Below, in pieces: positions 1 through 11,574 of a DNA stretch of 64,000 bases (the first letter of the stretch is position 1; the number at the start of each line of letters is the position of its first letter). The stretch is from Sciurus carolinensis (Eukaryota; Chordata; Mammalia; Rodentia; Sciuridae): the NCBI RefSeq assembly GCF_902686445.1, contig NC_062217.1:168607098-168671097 (forward strand), in the 5' to 3' direction. Below the pieces are notes generated by a model. That model was given only the letters and a program-made list of their open reading frames with translations. It made no database searches and had not been told where the DNA came from. Both the position numbers and the translations under genes were made by a program.

Positions 1-300
1 TTAGAGAAAGTCACCGTTAGCATTTTAATGTATTTCTTTTTATTCTTTTTTATATGTGTGTGTACTTGTAATACCTTTAATTTTTAACAATTTGAATCAC
101 ACAGTCTTACAGTGGTGGTTCTCATGGTTACCTAGCCTTTTATTCTGCTGAATTTTTCAGGTGTATGTACCAGAGATTACTGAACTATTTCTTTATTGTG
201 CCTTTGGGTTATTTCATGTTTTGTGTGTCTGTGTTGCTATAAAAAATTTTGTAAACAAAGCATTTTTAAAATTTCATATTACTTGCTTTCATTAGAGCCC
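1..300 (-). mobile_element. Old L1 3'-region fragment (LINE-1)
   Basis: The segment is T-rich on the shown strand. It carries phrases typical of the reverse complement of old mammalian L1 3' regions, such as a gene-poor TTAGCATTTTAATGTATTTC stretch followed by TTTTTTATATGTGTG. L1 sense strands are A-rich, so the element would lie on the minus strand. It is heavily diverged, non-coding and probably continues beyond the left edge. The class is inferred from remembered consensus texture and the subfamily is not assigned. Confidence 0.4.
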
Positions 301-2464
301 CAAAGAATTGTTCATCCAAAGGATGAGCGTTTGTAAGGCTCTAGTATGTATTGCTGCTATGTTCTAAAAGGGGTGTTCAATTTATGTTCCCATGGGGAAA
401 ATATGAGCTTTTTTCACCCCTTCCTCAGCAGGCAGTGTTGGCATTTATGAGATTTTTACTAATCTGGTAGGGAAAAGTCTCCAGTTTTTCAGTGTGCACT
501 TTTAAACACCACTGTGACTGACCCTTCGTATCCATTTAGTGATACAAAGAGCCTTATGCTGGTGCAGGTCCTCTTTTCTTTTTAATCCTGGAATGTAGGC
601 CCCTGGGAGCTGTCCCTGCCAGGGGCTTGGGGTCTGGCTTTGCTGCCGTGTTAGAAAAGTGAGGTCCTAGGAGGGTCCTGAAATCCTTGCCTTTGACTCA
701 CCCCCTTGTGTGTCCCCAGCATGTGGCTGTGACCTTTGCAATGACCTGCTCACCTAAACTTTCAAAAGCCAGAAAATTCCAACCACAATTCTTTGGTGTC
801 TAAGAGAATAGAAGTGAGAACAAGAGGTAAGTGAACAAGAGAAGAGATATTCAGACTCATGAAGGTCTACTAAAACAAAACTAAAAAAATCCTCTATAAC
901 TGGAAAAGACCCCAACATTCCAGGATATGTCAAGATTGGCACAGGTTCACCACAAACCCCACCATATTCTAGGGAGACAGAGGGGGACTGGAAGGAATGT
1001 GGACAGACCTGGATTAGAGCCCTGATACCCCCACAGTCCAGCTGGATAAACTTGGATGGGAACAGGCCTTGGCCCACTCTCTGCCTGTGTAGGTGGGTTA
1101 GTGCACCTCTCCTCATAGGACTTTGGATGATTAAGTCAAACCCTGGTCATTAAATGGATAAAACCAAGGCTGGCACATGTAGGCATTCAATAAACAAGAA
1201 CTTTAAAAAGATCCAGATCCAGGATTTTGTGATATTAACCATAACAGTGATGAATGGGAGGAATGATACATTTTGAAGTGTGTTCTGAATTATTGGAAAA
1301 AAGGGGTCAATTGTACCTTTGGTAATTTCAGAATAAATATCTTTATTGTATTTCAATACCTGACCAAATTGGTGAGACACCGATATTAGAATTTTATGTT
1401 TGCTGGAGCATCTAATTTCCCCATCACTGATGAAAGTAGGCATTTCAGAATTTACTGCAAATCTGCTGGAATTTTCAGGAGATGGTTCATCACTCCCAAG
1501 AGCAACAGCTCTTAGTTTTCTTGAAACCTAAGAATAGATTATTTTTCTAAAATCTTGGCTTTTAAATAGTTCAACAGACCAAAGTAGTGCCATTAGGTTG
1601 CTTTTATTAGTGGTCTGGTTGCATTAGTAGAAGAATGGTACTTTCAACTTGCCACGTCCTGTGTCCCTCAGCACACAAACACTCACTTCCTGGGAGCTCC
1701 CCAAAGTCAGGATCATGAAAGGGGCCATTAGCAATGCCCCCTGAGACAGAGCAAAAGACTTGAATAGACTCAGGAGATGCGCTGAGGGGGCCCATCCTGG
1801 CAGTGTTCAAATCCTGCTGTTCAGATGGCAGCTGAGGCCTCCAAGGAGCCCCCTTCCCTGCTTGATTTCCACTGTTCCTTCCAGAATGGACACCCATGGG
1901 AATGACTGAGGGCTGACCATCTGGATGTATGGGAGGCTGGAGAAGAGGAGGCTGGGATCCAGAGTCGGGGAGGCTGTATTTTCCAGTGTGTAGGGGGAAT
2001 TTGGAGGAGAGGCAGAGTAGCCTTGTCTTCTGGGCACTGGGAGGTCTGGCTGGAGCCCAAAGGTGTGGGCAGTGGGCCACTCGTGCACCCCTCTCCCTGC
2101 ATCGTGGCCAGCCTCGGTGGAGTATTCATGTTGAACCACACCACCAGAAGGAAGTGACACCAGGCTTTGGGGCGGGCAGATTGTTTTGTTCTCTTCAATT
2201 GATAGTGTCCAGGGACCTGTCAGTGCCAAACTCTGGGCTGCACTGGAGACACAGGGGGCTGGACCTGGTGAGGGCACAGAGACACAAGGATCAAGGCCAG
2301 GGGGATGAAGGACCAGGGAGCCCTCAGAGGGGATGATGGCCTCCACTGGGGGTCAGGAGGTCTGAGCAGAGGACCGGCAGAATTCAGTGGGTCTCGGGAT
2401 GGACTGAAGTTGCCCCAGCAGGTGAGGCAGTGTGTGGAGCTCACTTCACGCAGATTAATGGAGG
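301..2464. other. Non-genic stretch, nothing recognised
   Basis: No gene, RNA or confident repeat is visible. The first 1.5 kb has average composition; 1600-2450 is GC-richer and is open in several frames on both strands at once, which is what random GC-rich DNA gives. No frame shows a recognisable domain or convincing splice sites. Confidence 0.6.
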
Positions 2465-2710
2465 AGAGATCTGGCTTTCAAGATGGATGGAGCTGGGTTT
2501 GACCCCTTGGGGTGCGGACGGGAGGCTGTCTTGAGCAAATCACCTAACCCTCCGGTCTTCAGTGTTCTCACTTGTGAAATGGGCAGACAGCACTCCTTAC
2601 CTCGTAGGGTGTTTCACAGACTCCATGTGGAAACGGAAGGTCATGGCACATGGGAGTCATTACACTGGTGTCTATGTAATATAATAAATGCAGTAAGCGC
2701 TCCATGGAAT
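2465..2710 (+). repeat. MIR SINE
   Basis: The order of landmarks matches the MIR consensus in sense. A 'leading T-rich, GAGCAAATCACCTAACC' segment is followed by a CTCACTTGTGAAATGGGCAGA core (equivalent to the consensus 'CATCTGTAAAATGGG'), then a CCTTACCTCGTAGGGTG stretch and an ATAATAAATGCAGTAAGCGC end. It is an inactive mammal-wide relic. Confidence 0.7.
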
Positions 2711-2714
2711 CGTT

Positions 2715-2800
2715 GCGCCTCTGATTCTGCCACAACGCAGGCAAGTTGCATCACTTCACCAAGTCTGACTCCTCACCTGTATAACGGGCACTTGGATCCA
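2715..2800 (+). repeat. Second partial MIR SINE
   Basis: A second MIR-like core follows directly: CTGATTCTGCCAC, GGCAAGTTGCATCACTTCACC and CTCACCTGTATAACGGGCAC correspond to the 'TCTGCCACT...GGCAAGT...CATCTGTAAAATGGG' order. It is truncated at both ends. Two tandem MIR relics are common by chance or by nested insertion. Confidence 0.5.
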
Positions 2801-3483
2801 GATGACTTCTGGGCTTCCTTTGGGCTTGAACACCCTGCGGCATGCTGCTGTGCAGCACTGACTGCCTTTTCACGCGGACCTGTTCCCTGCGGACTCCTCC
2901 CCGAGCCTCTGAGTGCCCAGAGTAGGGCCTTGCTCACCTTGCAGGCTCACGAAGGTAACTTGAGTAATGAGTGCACATTCGAGGCTCACTCAGACCCTCT
3001 GCTATTTATGCCTGTGGTTCTCCTTTAAGGGCTTCTAAAGGCATAGGTGAAACCTCAGCTTCTAAAGCAGCTTTTATGTGACTACAGAGGACACGAGGTT
3101 CTGAACCTGAGGAGTCTGATATCTCTATTTTCAGAGCAGATGCAGGCAGAACGCTTGTTTCTGGCACCCAGAGCTGCATGTGGGAGGAAAGGGACAGAAG
3201 CGCTGTGCTCCTGGACAGGGATGGTCCCGCTTGAAGATCCACACGCAGGATTTTGGGAAGCAGCTGGTACCCCCTTGCTCACCGCGAGAGAGTGACCTCT
3301 GCTCCCGGGCTTCTCGTTCCAGTCCACTTACCTGCCTTTTTAGTTCAACATGTAGGTGTTCGGCCTGTAAAGGACTGTCCTAAGGCACACGAGCAGTGCC
3401 AATCCAAGTTTCTGTGCTCTTGGCCATTCATCTTCAGTAAGAGACACTCTATCACCAGGTGCTTTTGCAAGAAGCAATCTCAG
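2801..3483. other. Non-genic stretch, nothing recognised
   Basis: GC-moderate sequence with no recognised repeat and no coding signature. Several short frames overlap on both strands without homology that I can recognise. Confidence 0.55.
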
Positions 3484-4120
3484 TAAATGAATTATGCTCT
3501 AATAAAAAAATTGATGGGAAATAATATCTGAATTAGGAGATCTGAGGAAGCATATGAAAAGAAGAATAAAGTTCTAATGGTTGCTATTGTTCTGGCCCCA
3601 CCCTTACCAGGTCTTCCACCAGGTGACACAGAGCACGAGTGGCCTTTTATTTGAATGTTCTGAGTTATCGACATCACTGCCACTCTGTTTGTAGGTGGAT
3701 GGAAAATGTATTCTGTTAACGCGTGTTCTTGGACGTTATTAAAATTGATTCCACTTTCCCCCTAATAAGAGCAGAAAATGGCCACAAATTTGAATCTGCT
3801 CTCATGAAGAAGATAGTATCAAGAATTGGCAATGAAACAAATGCAATTTTTTTTTCCTTATTACAGCATTCACATTTTGATCTTGGGAACTTGTTAAGGT
3901 CCTATTCTTCCTTCCCTCCTTCCAGCTGCTGCTTTTACTGTGCCATGCAATGATACAATTTTTCTCTCTTGCAAAAAGAGTCGTTGCCCTGACATCTGTG
4001 TTGTCTGTGAGGCTCCAGGGCATCCTCCAAGTCCCTAAATAGGCCGAGTTGAACAACTCTGCAGTGGGTGAGGAAAATATCCTGCCATTCACAGGACGCG
4101 ATTTTGCATTAAATGGCTAC
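3484..4120. promoter_or_regulatory. Candidate conserved noncoding element (enhancer-like), block 1a
   Basis: AT-rich, repeat-free sequence dense in homeodomain-type ATTA/TAAT words, with a CCCCCTAATAAG word at 3758-3769. No SINE or LINE has landed in it. This texture is typical of developmental enhancers in gene deserts. That it is conserved is an inference and needs a cross-species alignment. Confidence 0.4.
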
Positions 4121-4329
4121 TGAATAATCCTGTATAGAAGCAAGAAGAGGATGCATTTCTACCTGCTGGCAACCAGGTCTGCACGGTTCAACGTCTGGCT
4201 CACCTGGGTTTTTGAGTTAGGCTGATACTGTGCCCATCGCCTTTAAGTAAGTGGGGGGAGGGGAGGAGAAACCCACCAAAATCCCTAACACCTTTTCCGA
4301 CATCCCTAATGTCCCATTTATGGCAACCA

Positions 4330-5160
4330 GAACCTGACGCCAGTGATCTGCTCAACAGCCGGGTGATGACATGCTTTTTGGGTACGATATATACACTAGG
4401 CCATTAGTCTGCAAGCAGCAGTTGTCAGCTTTGTTCCCATTTAGAGTAATTTTCTCACTAATATAGCATATTCTTCAGGGGTAAAATGCATTTTCCAGCC
4501 AGATATTCCCCCTAATAGTGAAGTTGGTTTAATGATCAGATTTCAGCTAAGGAAGGACAGCCTGCGATTGCCGCCGGGACTATATTGAAGCCACCAAAAT
4601 GAAAAGACTTATTTTAAAACACATTCACATGAACAGGCAAAAACCTCTCCTTTCCAGATTAATGAAGCTCATTTGAGGGGAAACTTAGGCATGAATTTAA
4701 GAGCTAAGTAAGGCACTTAGAACCTTCGGGTGCAAAGCCGCATGAGGGTCTATGTTTTTGAACTCTGATGATGGATGGTGGGGCTTTAATAGGGGAAATG
4801 ATGACCAGTGAGCTAGAGAGGCAGGTGTCTTCAGTCACCCCTCCCTGAAATGCCAACGTGATTCCCCCCCTCCATGTCTGGACCTGGAGTATTCAAATCA
4901 ATTAAACAATTAATTCCCTCCCAGCAAACTTGCATGTCAAGCTTCAGCCTATGGCCAATTTATTTAGTTGAGTTATAACCCCCTGAAAAGCAGCGGCTCC
5001 TAATGGAAAAGCGGATGGGGTCTTAAGTACATGTGGGGAGGAGAGCTGCTCTAATTAACTCTGCTTTGAATCCCCCCATTAATATTTTAAAGATTTTTAA
5101 TTAAAATGATTACACGAGTTTATGAAAAATTCTCAGGCACCTACAGTATTTCTACAAGGC
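4330..5160. promoter_or_regulatory. Candidate conserved noncoding element (enhancer-like), block 1b
   Basis: Repeat-free block with many TAAT/ATTA cores, including AATCAATTAAACAATTAATT near 4897-4916, a CCCCCTAATAG word at 4508-4518, and paired AATTAA words near 5092-5107. No coding frame of note crosses it. Enhancer-like composition is seen directly; function and conservation are inferred. Confidence 0.45.
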
Positions 5161-5534
5161 CCCAACCTCAGAGAGTCCCCTGTGGGTCGCCAGAGTGCGT
5201 GGATTGCTGCCCTGGCGGTGTCAGCCTGGAGGAGGACTGAGCCAGCGCCTCTCCTCAGCTGAGTAAATTCGGCACTGGGAACCGCAGGTCCGCTGCAGCC
5301 TTCTCCTGAGCACAGTTCTTTTCTTCATTTCTCTCTGCCTCTGTCCCCCGCGCCTTCCTCCTGGGATGAGATAATACTGCAGGGATGAAGGTCCTTTCTC
5401 TGCAGTACAGCGCAGAGGGCAGCCAACTTATCTGAAGAAGGCCACACAGGAAATATTCTAAACTTCCTGGCTGAGGTGGCCTCTGTTACCACAGTCAACC
5501 CTGAAGAAAGCAGCCCCGGGCCATAGGCAAATGA
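5161..5534. other. Non-genic stretch with a possible CTCF-like word
   Basis: No gene or repeat is recognised. A GCAGAGGGCAGC word occurs at 5412-5423 on the plus strand. It resembles the downstream half of a CTCF core, but the expected CCA upstream is missing, so it is a weak candidate. Confidence 0.4.
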
Positions 5535-5747
5535 GCGCGCACAGTTGTGTTCCAATAAAACTTTATTTATGGACACAGACATTTGAAGTTGATGCAATTT
5601 TTACAGGTTACAAAATGTTCTACTTTTTGGATATTTTCCTCCCAACTATTTACAAATATAAAATCTATTCTTGGTTCACCTGCTATTGCAAAAACACACA
5701 GTGGGCCGGATTTGACCCCTGGGCCACATTAGCTAACCCCAGGTGTG
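5535..5747 (+). mobile_element. hAT-like nonautonomous DNA transposon relic, copy 1
   Basis: The segment has CCAATAAAACTTTATTTA at 5552-5569, then a middle about a TTTTTACAGG stretch, and ends with GGGCCGGATTTGACCCCTGGGCC. This layout matches a mammal-wide repeat, probably hAT-type, whose end reads GGCCGGATTTGGCCC...CCCCTG. The 18-base word recurs exactly in the copy at 49924-50095. The family name is not certain. Confidence 0.5.
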
Positions 5748-5769
5748 GAGGTTGATTGAGAACAGGTTC

Positions 5770-5935
5770 TTCATCTGGAGTCAGACTTTGGATTCCCATT
5801 CCGGCTCGTGCAACTGCATAGCTGAGTGACCATGGACAAGTGATTTACTCTCTCTGTGACTCAGTCGCCCATGTACCAAACGGGCGTGTGGTGGTGAGCT
5901 ACACAAAGCACATTTACAATATAAAGTAACGATGC
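5770..5935 (+). repeat. MIR SINE
   Basis: MIR landmarks occur in sense order: TGGAGTCAGACTTTGGATTCCC, then TGCATAGCTGAGTGACCATGG ('AGCTGTGTGACCTTGG'), then CTCTCTGTGACTCAG and CCATGTACCAAACGGGC. It is a diverged relic without coding content. Confidence 0.7.
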
Positions 5936-6045
5936 TAGTATTCACAGAGGGACATCACATCTTGATTCTGGCAGTAAGTTGCTGTGGGACCTTGGGCAAA
6001 GGACTTGACATTTCTAGATCTCAGATCCTCACTTATTAAACAATA
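5936..6045 (+). repeat. Partial MIR SINE
   Basis: A second MIR-like core follows at once. CTTGATTCTGGCAGTAAGTTGC is followed by GTGGGACCTTGGGCAAAGGAC and by CTAGATCTCAGATCCTCACTT, in the order 'ACCTTGGGCAAGT...CCTCAGTTTCCTCATC'. It is truncated at its 5' end. Confidence 0.6.
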
Positions 6046-6262
6046 AAACAAACAAACAACTCTAAATTCAAATCCAACAAAACAAAACAAAAAAACCAGG
6101 GTTGATTTAGAACCTACAGGAGCCACATCTGGCCCCAGTGCCCTGATCACCCCAGGGTGAGTATCACATTTATTGGCATCAGGATTGTGTGTTCCAGTTC
6201 TGCAATTGTTGACTGAGTGTGTCCTGAGCACAGGGTGTTGGGATGTGAGCTGATATCTCCTA

Positions 6263-6458
6263 GAAAGAAAGGAAGGAAGAAAGGGAGGAAGGGAGGAAGG
6301 AAGAAAGGGAGGAAGGAAGAGAGGGAGGGAGAGACAAAGGGAAGAAGGAAGGAAGGGAGGGAGGGAGGAGGGAGGAAGGAAGGAAGGAAGGGAGGAAAGG
6401 AGGGACAAAGGGAGGAAGGGGGAAAGGGAGGAAGGAAGGAAGGAAGGAAGGAAGAGGG
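6263..6458. repeat. GGAAGGAA-type purine tract (196 bases)
   Basis: Every base on the plus strand is A or G except C at 6335 and C at 6406. Units are GGAAG, GGGAA and AGGGA in mixed order. Both C interruptions sit in the same decamer GACAAAGGGA (6333-6342 and 6404-6413), 71 bases apart, which suggests internal duplication of a longer unit. Long homopurine tracts can form triplex (H-DNA) structures, and are length-variable between individuals. Confidence 0.95.
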
Positions 6459-7799
6459 TCCCTTTGATTTGGGGACTAGCCCCCTTTGCTGAGGCTTGCC
6501 AGTAGTACAGGTACCTGGCGACCCATTTATCATTCTGCCAGCCCAAGCAGGAGGTGTATCAGCCTCATACTCAGATCTCCTGAAACATCACTCGATAATG
6601 TGAACCAAGGCATCCTTACTCCAAGCCCCAAATTCCAGTTGTTCTCTACATGATTTTTGCTGTGTCTAGATGTCTTCCATACTATTGTCTACTTAAGATT
6701 GTCAAAGAAATCTTGCTATTTTTACTTAGATTCCTTTTTAAAGATTTCCTTTAAACCACATTATTTTTTACTATTGATCTGGCAAGCTATTTATATTTTC
6801 ACTGATAAACATTACGATGAAATAAAAATGAGTTCATAATGTGGGCCCCTGGAAAGCATCCGAAGGGTGATGAGCCATGAGTGTCTGCTCTGCAGAGAAC
6901 ACCGCACCGGGTTCTCCACCCCGCTTGGCATCGGGCGGGTCCCTCGGGTGGCTGGCCCTCCTGGGCCTTAGGTCCCATTTCCAATCCTGTCTTGTGCTCC
7001 CCCCTCCTCACTGCTTGCTTCACAGCCAGCTTCTGCAGCTGCCCAGTGGCCTGGCTGCTTGCTGCCTCCAGAGAGGCCCTTACCGTCTCTCCTGCCATCT
7101 CTCCTACTGTCTCTCTGACTTCTGAGAGCCTCTGTGAATGGCCAAGCTGGTCTCACCTGCTCAGGAGCTCAGCACTGTGGAGAGATTTTCAGCCCCCTTG
7201 AGACCTGCCTGCTGTTGCGGCCTCACTCCCATCCTCTGGACCTGCTCTGAGCCTCTGCAGGCCTAATCTGCAAATTGGGGGTGCAAATAAAATTGGTTGG
7301 GAATAGCATGAGGATACACAGGTGAAAGTCTCGAGAGTGTCCCCTAAGTAAGAGGAGGTGTGTCAGTTGGGAGCAACTCTGGAGACAGATCTGGGGCCCA
7401 CCTGCCCCTCTACCGCCTCCTGGATACATACCTAGGCAAGCAATAATGTTGATGGCACACTTTCAGTGGGACTGTGGATTCCCTGGCTGCCTTCTCTGTC
7501 TGCCTTCTTCCCCCATGACACCTCTTTGTCTAAGCATGGCTCCCTTTTAGACACATCTGCAAACGGTCTCTTCCCCTGGAACCCTGCAAATGTCCATGCC
7601 CAGGGTTTAGTGGACAGCCATCCGCCCATGGCCCTCTCTCTGGGAAAGCCAGGTGGGGCTTCCCATGCTGTCCCGGATGGGCCAGACCCCAACCCAGTGC
7701 TGCCATTGACTTGTACTTGAATCCAACTCATCTTGATTTTATGAGAATCATCCCTGAAAATCCCCATGTTCAAAAGACGACACCAGGGAACCATGGAGC
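6459..7799. other. Non-genic stretch, nothing recognised
   Basis: 6640-6840 is AT-rich and could be further enhancer-like DNA or an old L1 scrap. 6850-7800 is GC-richer and open in several frames on both strands, with no domain recognised. Confidence 0.55.
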
Positions 7800-8600
7800 A
7801 GGCTCATCATTTGAATAATCAGCCATTTAGTGACATGTCTAGCCTGGTTTAATGACTGAATCAGTGCAAGTATGACCCCGAGTGCCGGTTAACTTTTAAA
7901 ATAGCTGTGCCCACTGCATGACACAGCCAACAGGAAGCCATTAAGGCCCTGGCAATTACCACTTCCATCCATCGGCGAAGTCCCTATTTTATTTTAATCT
8001 GCGTAAGTGCATTTTCTGCAAGAGGTTAAAATATAAATCCCTTCTCCTGAACAAGACTGGTTTTCTGGCTGACTTGAGAGCACAATTTACAACTGATTTA
8101 ATTTGTTCTTCACAAACATTCCTAATGACATTACCCCGGTGCATATACCGACTGCCTCCTCTTATTCCATTAACTCCCAAATCGGGTTTAAAGACCATAT
8201 TGATGCTAGATGTTATTATGGGTGATTATCAAAACAACAGACAATGCGGCAAAGTGTTTACTAACTGGTTTATATATAATTTCTGTAATAACGACAACAG
8301 ATGGTAATGCTACAAACACTAAATCACGCTTTTCGCCGCTGAAACAAATTGGCAGTCTGCAGTACAGAAATGGTGTACGTAGCTCGTGCAGATGCTTCGC
8401 TCATCAGCTATGGTGTTCATCTTATTAGGAAATGGGTCTGTTACCGCTATTACAGGTAATCTTTCCATTTACAATTACAAATGTATATTTTCAATGAAAA
8501 TGGTTTTCTGCAGCTAAGCAGCCCGAAGGATATTCCCCCTCTAATTACTGCCCGGGTGATGTGTGCCCTGGCCGAGCCATGCACTGGGGCATGTTTGTCC
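7800..8600. promoter_or_regulatory. Candidate conserved noncoding element (enhancer-like), block 2
   Basis: Repeat-free block with balanced composition and many ATTA/TAAT and AACAA words. It keeps CpG dinucleotides in otherwise AT-rich DNA: six between 8328 and 8398 (for example CACGC, TTCGCCGC, TACGTAGCTCGTG). It contains CTTATTAGG (8431-8439), the reverse complement of the recurrent CCTAATAAG, and a CCCCCTCTAATTAC word near 8536. This is the strongest enhancer-like stretch by eye; conservation was not measured. Confidence 0.5.
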
Positions 8601-9750
8601 TAGTTAATGGCGCTGGCTGTGTTTCAGTTGCATAGAGACGGGCCGGTTCTCCAAGACCCGCCAGCACTCATGGGAAAGGCCACCAGGCAGCCCCAGGAGG
8701 CGGAGCGCCTGCACTTTAGAAGCAGTGTGCAAATGGGTGTGAAGCCATGGAGGACCCTGCCTCACGCCGTGTCCAGCGCCTGTGGTCTCCAGTCCCAGGA
8801 AGGGGAAAGTGTTCGATGTGGAAAGAGCTGCCCACCTCCCGCGCTCCAACCCGACAAGCAGCATCTTACCTTTTAATGAAGGACAGCAGCTGTCCAGAGG
8901 AGCTCGCCAGGTCACCAAGAGGCTGAGGAAGGACACTCGCACAGGTCCCCTGTCAGAGCTGTGGGTCTTTTGCCCCAAGAGGGAACCCTCTCCCGTCCAG
9001 GCCCTGTAGGTGCTGCCCCTGGGCGCCTGAGGCCGGGGTGGTGGCAGTGACCCGCCTCACCCGGCTGCTCGGTAACACACTTGAATCCTCCTGAACGCTG
9101 CAGACCCCGCTGCAGATGAGGAAGCTGAGCAAGCTGAGCACCAGCACCGAGGAGTCCTGGTCTGTGTCCTCGACTTGGGCCAGATCCAGAGCCGTGGTTT
9201 TAACCGGCCAGCCCACTGCCTTCCAGAGCGGGCGCTGGTGCCGGCGCCGTCAGAAAAACTGCCAGGGCCAAGACGGAGGCCCGGGCTGAGGGCGCGCTCT
9301 GTGTGCTTCTGGGTCTGGTGCAGCTCCCAGCCTTCGCTTCCCTGAACTTCCGTTCTCCCCAGCCAGGTGTCGGCTGCTTCCAAAGGGCACTGGTGTGGGT
9401 ACCTGGGAGAGGGATTGAGTGAAGGCCCGTGGCAGGGCCACTTACCACCCAAGCAGGCTTCTCCCTTCACGCTCCGGTGGCCTCATCTGCAGGGGCGGGC
9501 ACCCATGGCACCTGCCTTAACCACAGCACAGGATGGTCCTGGGGACCCCATAGCTTATGCAGGGAATTAGAACAACATCCTGCTCAGAGTCTGGGCACAG
9601 AGTATTGGCCACAACCGCTTGTTGGGCTGCCTGGTTGGCCCTGGGTGGCCCCTCTTGGGGTAGGGGCTGCACATATCTGTTAGCGTGGCCCCATTTTTGA
9701 ATGCCCCCCATCCCTGGGGTCCTGCACTGCTTCTCCGTGCCTTGGGGCGA
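8601..9750. other. Non-genic GC-rich stretch
   Basis: No repeat or gene is recognised. Frames of 60-137 codons are open on both strands across 8600-9570, so openness reflects base composition rather than coding. CpG density is moderate and does not reach what I would call an island. Confidence 0.55.
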
Positions 9751-9767
9751 ACCTTGTTTCTTTTCTT

Positions 9768-9860
9768 TTTTTTTTTTTTTTTTTGCGGTACTGGGGATTG
9801 AACTCAGGGCCTTGTGCTTGCGAGGCAAACACTCTACCAGCTGAGCTACCTCCCCAGCCC
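9768..9860 (-). mobile_element. ID SINE (tRNA-derived), intact with target-site duplication
   Basis: On the minus strand this reads GGGCTGGGGAGGTAGCTCAG, then a TAGAGTGTTTGCC region, then GGGTT-like TGAGTTCAATCCCC (box B position) and GTACCGC before a poly-A (poly-T at 9766-9784 on the plus strand). It is flanked by the exact 17-base direct repeat ACCTTGTTTCTTTTCTT at 9751-9767 and 9861-9877. ID elements derive from a tRNA-Ala/BC1-type Pol III transcript and are mobilised by L1. The perfect duplication implies a young insertion. Confidence 0.95.
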
Positions 9861-9877
9861 ACCTTGTTTCTTTTCTT

Positions 9878-11574
9878 CTTCATTCGAGGCGCTCTGGGGT
9901 CTGAGGCCCGCTGCTCACGTGAGAGGGCTGCGTGCGCTCAGGTCCAGCAGGGCCGAGGTCTCTGCTGGGGCGCGTGGGTGAGGGGCCTGTGGTGCAGACC
10001 AGGAAACAGGCCCAGGGAGAGGAGGTCTGCTCAATGCCTCCCTCATCCCAAAGTGTTGTGAAGGAAGAGGGGACCGAGGGGGAGCAGCCTAGGGGACTGG
10101 GGACACTCAGGCAGTGTCAGGCCCTTCACCTCCCCCTGCTGCACACAGCTGGCGTGGCCTTCAGGTCTCCAGCAGGCCATGGGACCTCCCAAAGGACGGG
10201 TTGTGGCTCAGACTTCTCTGTGCACAGGCGTGGGGAGCAGCCACTATCACTGCGGGGAGGCCATGCCCTTGATTCCCCCCGCGGCTGTGTGCACAGTTTG
10301 TGCCCGGCACCTTCTGGTGTGGGGGCAGCTGAGTCAGGGGTGATTCCCGGCCCCTCCAGGTGAGGAGAAGGCCCCACCAGCCTTGAATCTGGTCATTCTG
10401 ATACTTCTGTCTGAAACCCATCTCTCCCTCCCTGGGCAGCGAGGATGAAGGACTGTGAGCACATCCATCCGTGGGGCTCTGCCGAGCCCTACAGCCACCC
10501 CACAATTCCTCCCGCTGCCTCCCCGTCTGCAGGGCGAGGTGGCCCTGCGGTTGACCCAGGCCAGGATACTGCCACGCTCTAGTGAGAAGCCAATCGCACG
10601 CTTCCTGACGGCCACTCTGTGAAGAGACAATGAATCCTTGCCTCTCTGTAATTTTCTGCATGGTGGTCTCTCTGTCATCCCCTGGCCACTTCCCCCTGAC
10701 CTCAGAGGTGGCCCCGCACCCTGACCACATGGCACCTTTTCCTTACCTGTACAGTGAGTTGCTGTCCTGAGGGCCTGTCACCAAAAGAGTAGTGCTTGTC
10801 CCCTGTGGTCTGTAATGGGTAAGTTTTTAGAAGAACCTGCCTGGACGGGGGCTGCCCTGGCGTCTCCCTGCGGTGAATCCGCTGGGGAGTGAACGGGTTC
10901 CGGAGCTGTGTGTCCAAGCCTTCTCTTTTCTACCTTAGAACTGGTCCTTTGCCTCGGAGGGCCACACAACCAGCAGAAGAACCCCTTGGAACCGAAGTCA
11001 ACTTCAATCTCACCTATGGTTTATCAAATCATGGGGAAATAAAGACGTCTTTCATTTTATCTGTAAGGTGGCGGGTAACAGAATCTCTGCGAGGACACAG
11101 CACATAGGTTCTCACAGAGTGGAAGCTCTTGTAATTAGCCTTCTTTGTGCCCTCCAAGAGCTCCTTGGGAATTATTAGGCATTTGACATTCCTGTCCAGA
11201 ATTCAAGTCAGTGAGAAAGTTCCTCGACCTCCAGCATCTGCTATGACGTCCTAAGTGCACATGAACTTGAAACCTGTCTTTGGCAATGTCTTCACCGATG
11301 CCAGGTCATGGATCAATTTTAACCCATTAGCTATTCCAAAAGGAAGGGTCGATCTTGGCCATGTGAAAATGCTATCTGGGTTATGTGGTATGGAAGAAAA
11401 TGTTTGAACTTTGGTGAATAAAATTCAAGCCCTATGACAGTATTTTCTTTCAACAGGAAAGGCTGTCCTGAGATGTTACTAGAGGAAACATCATAGGAGA
11501 GTAAGTAGACTGAAGACTGGAATTGGCCAAGAAACAGGCCTGAGAAAAGGCCCTTGCTCTACCCTATCCTGGTC
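9878..11574. other. Non-genic stretch, nothing recognised
   Basis: GC-rich to about 10950, then AT-richer. No repeat was identified. Frames of up to about 190 codons near 10160-10730 overlap others on both strands and contain no recognisable domain. Confidence 0.55.

Noticed and set aside
5935..6546. 203-codon minus-strand frame rich in Leu, Pro and Ser
   Set aside because: It is the translation of the purine tract and two MIR relics.
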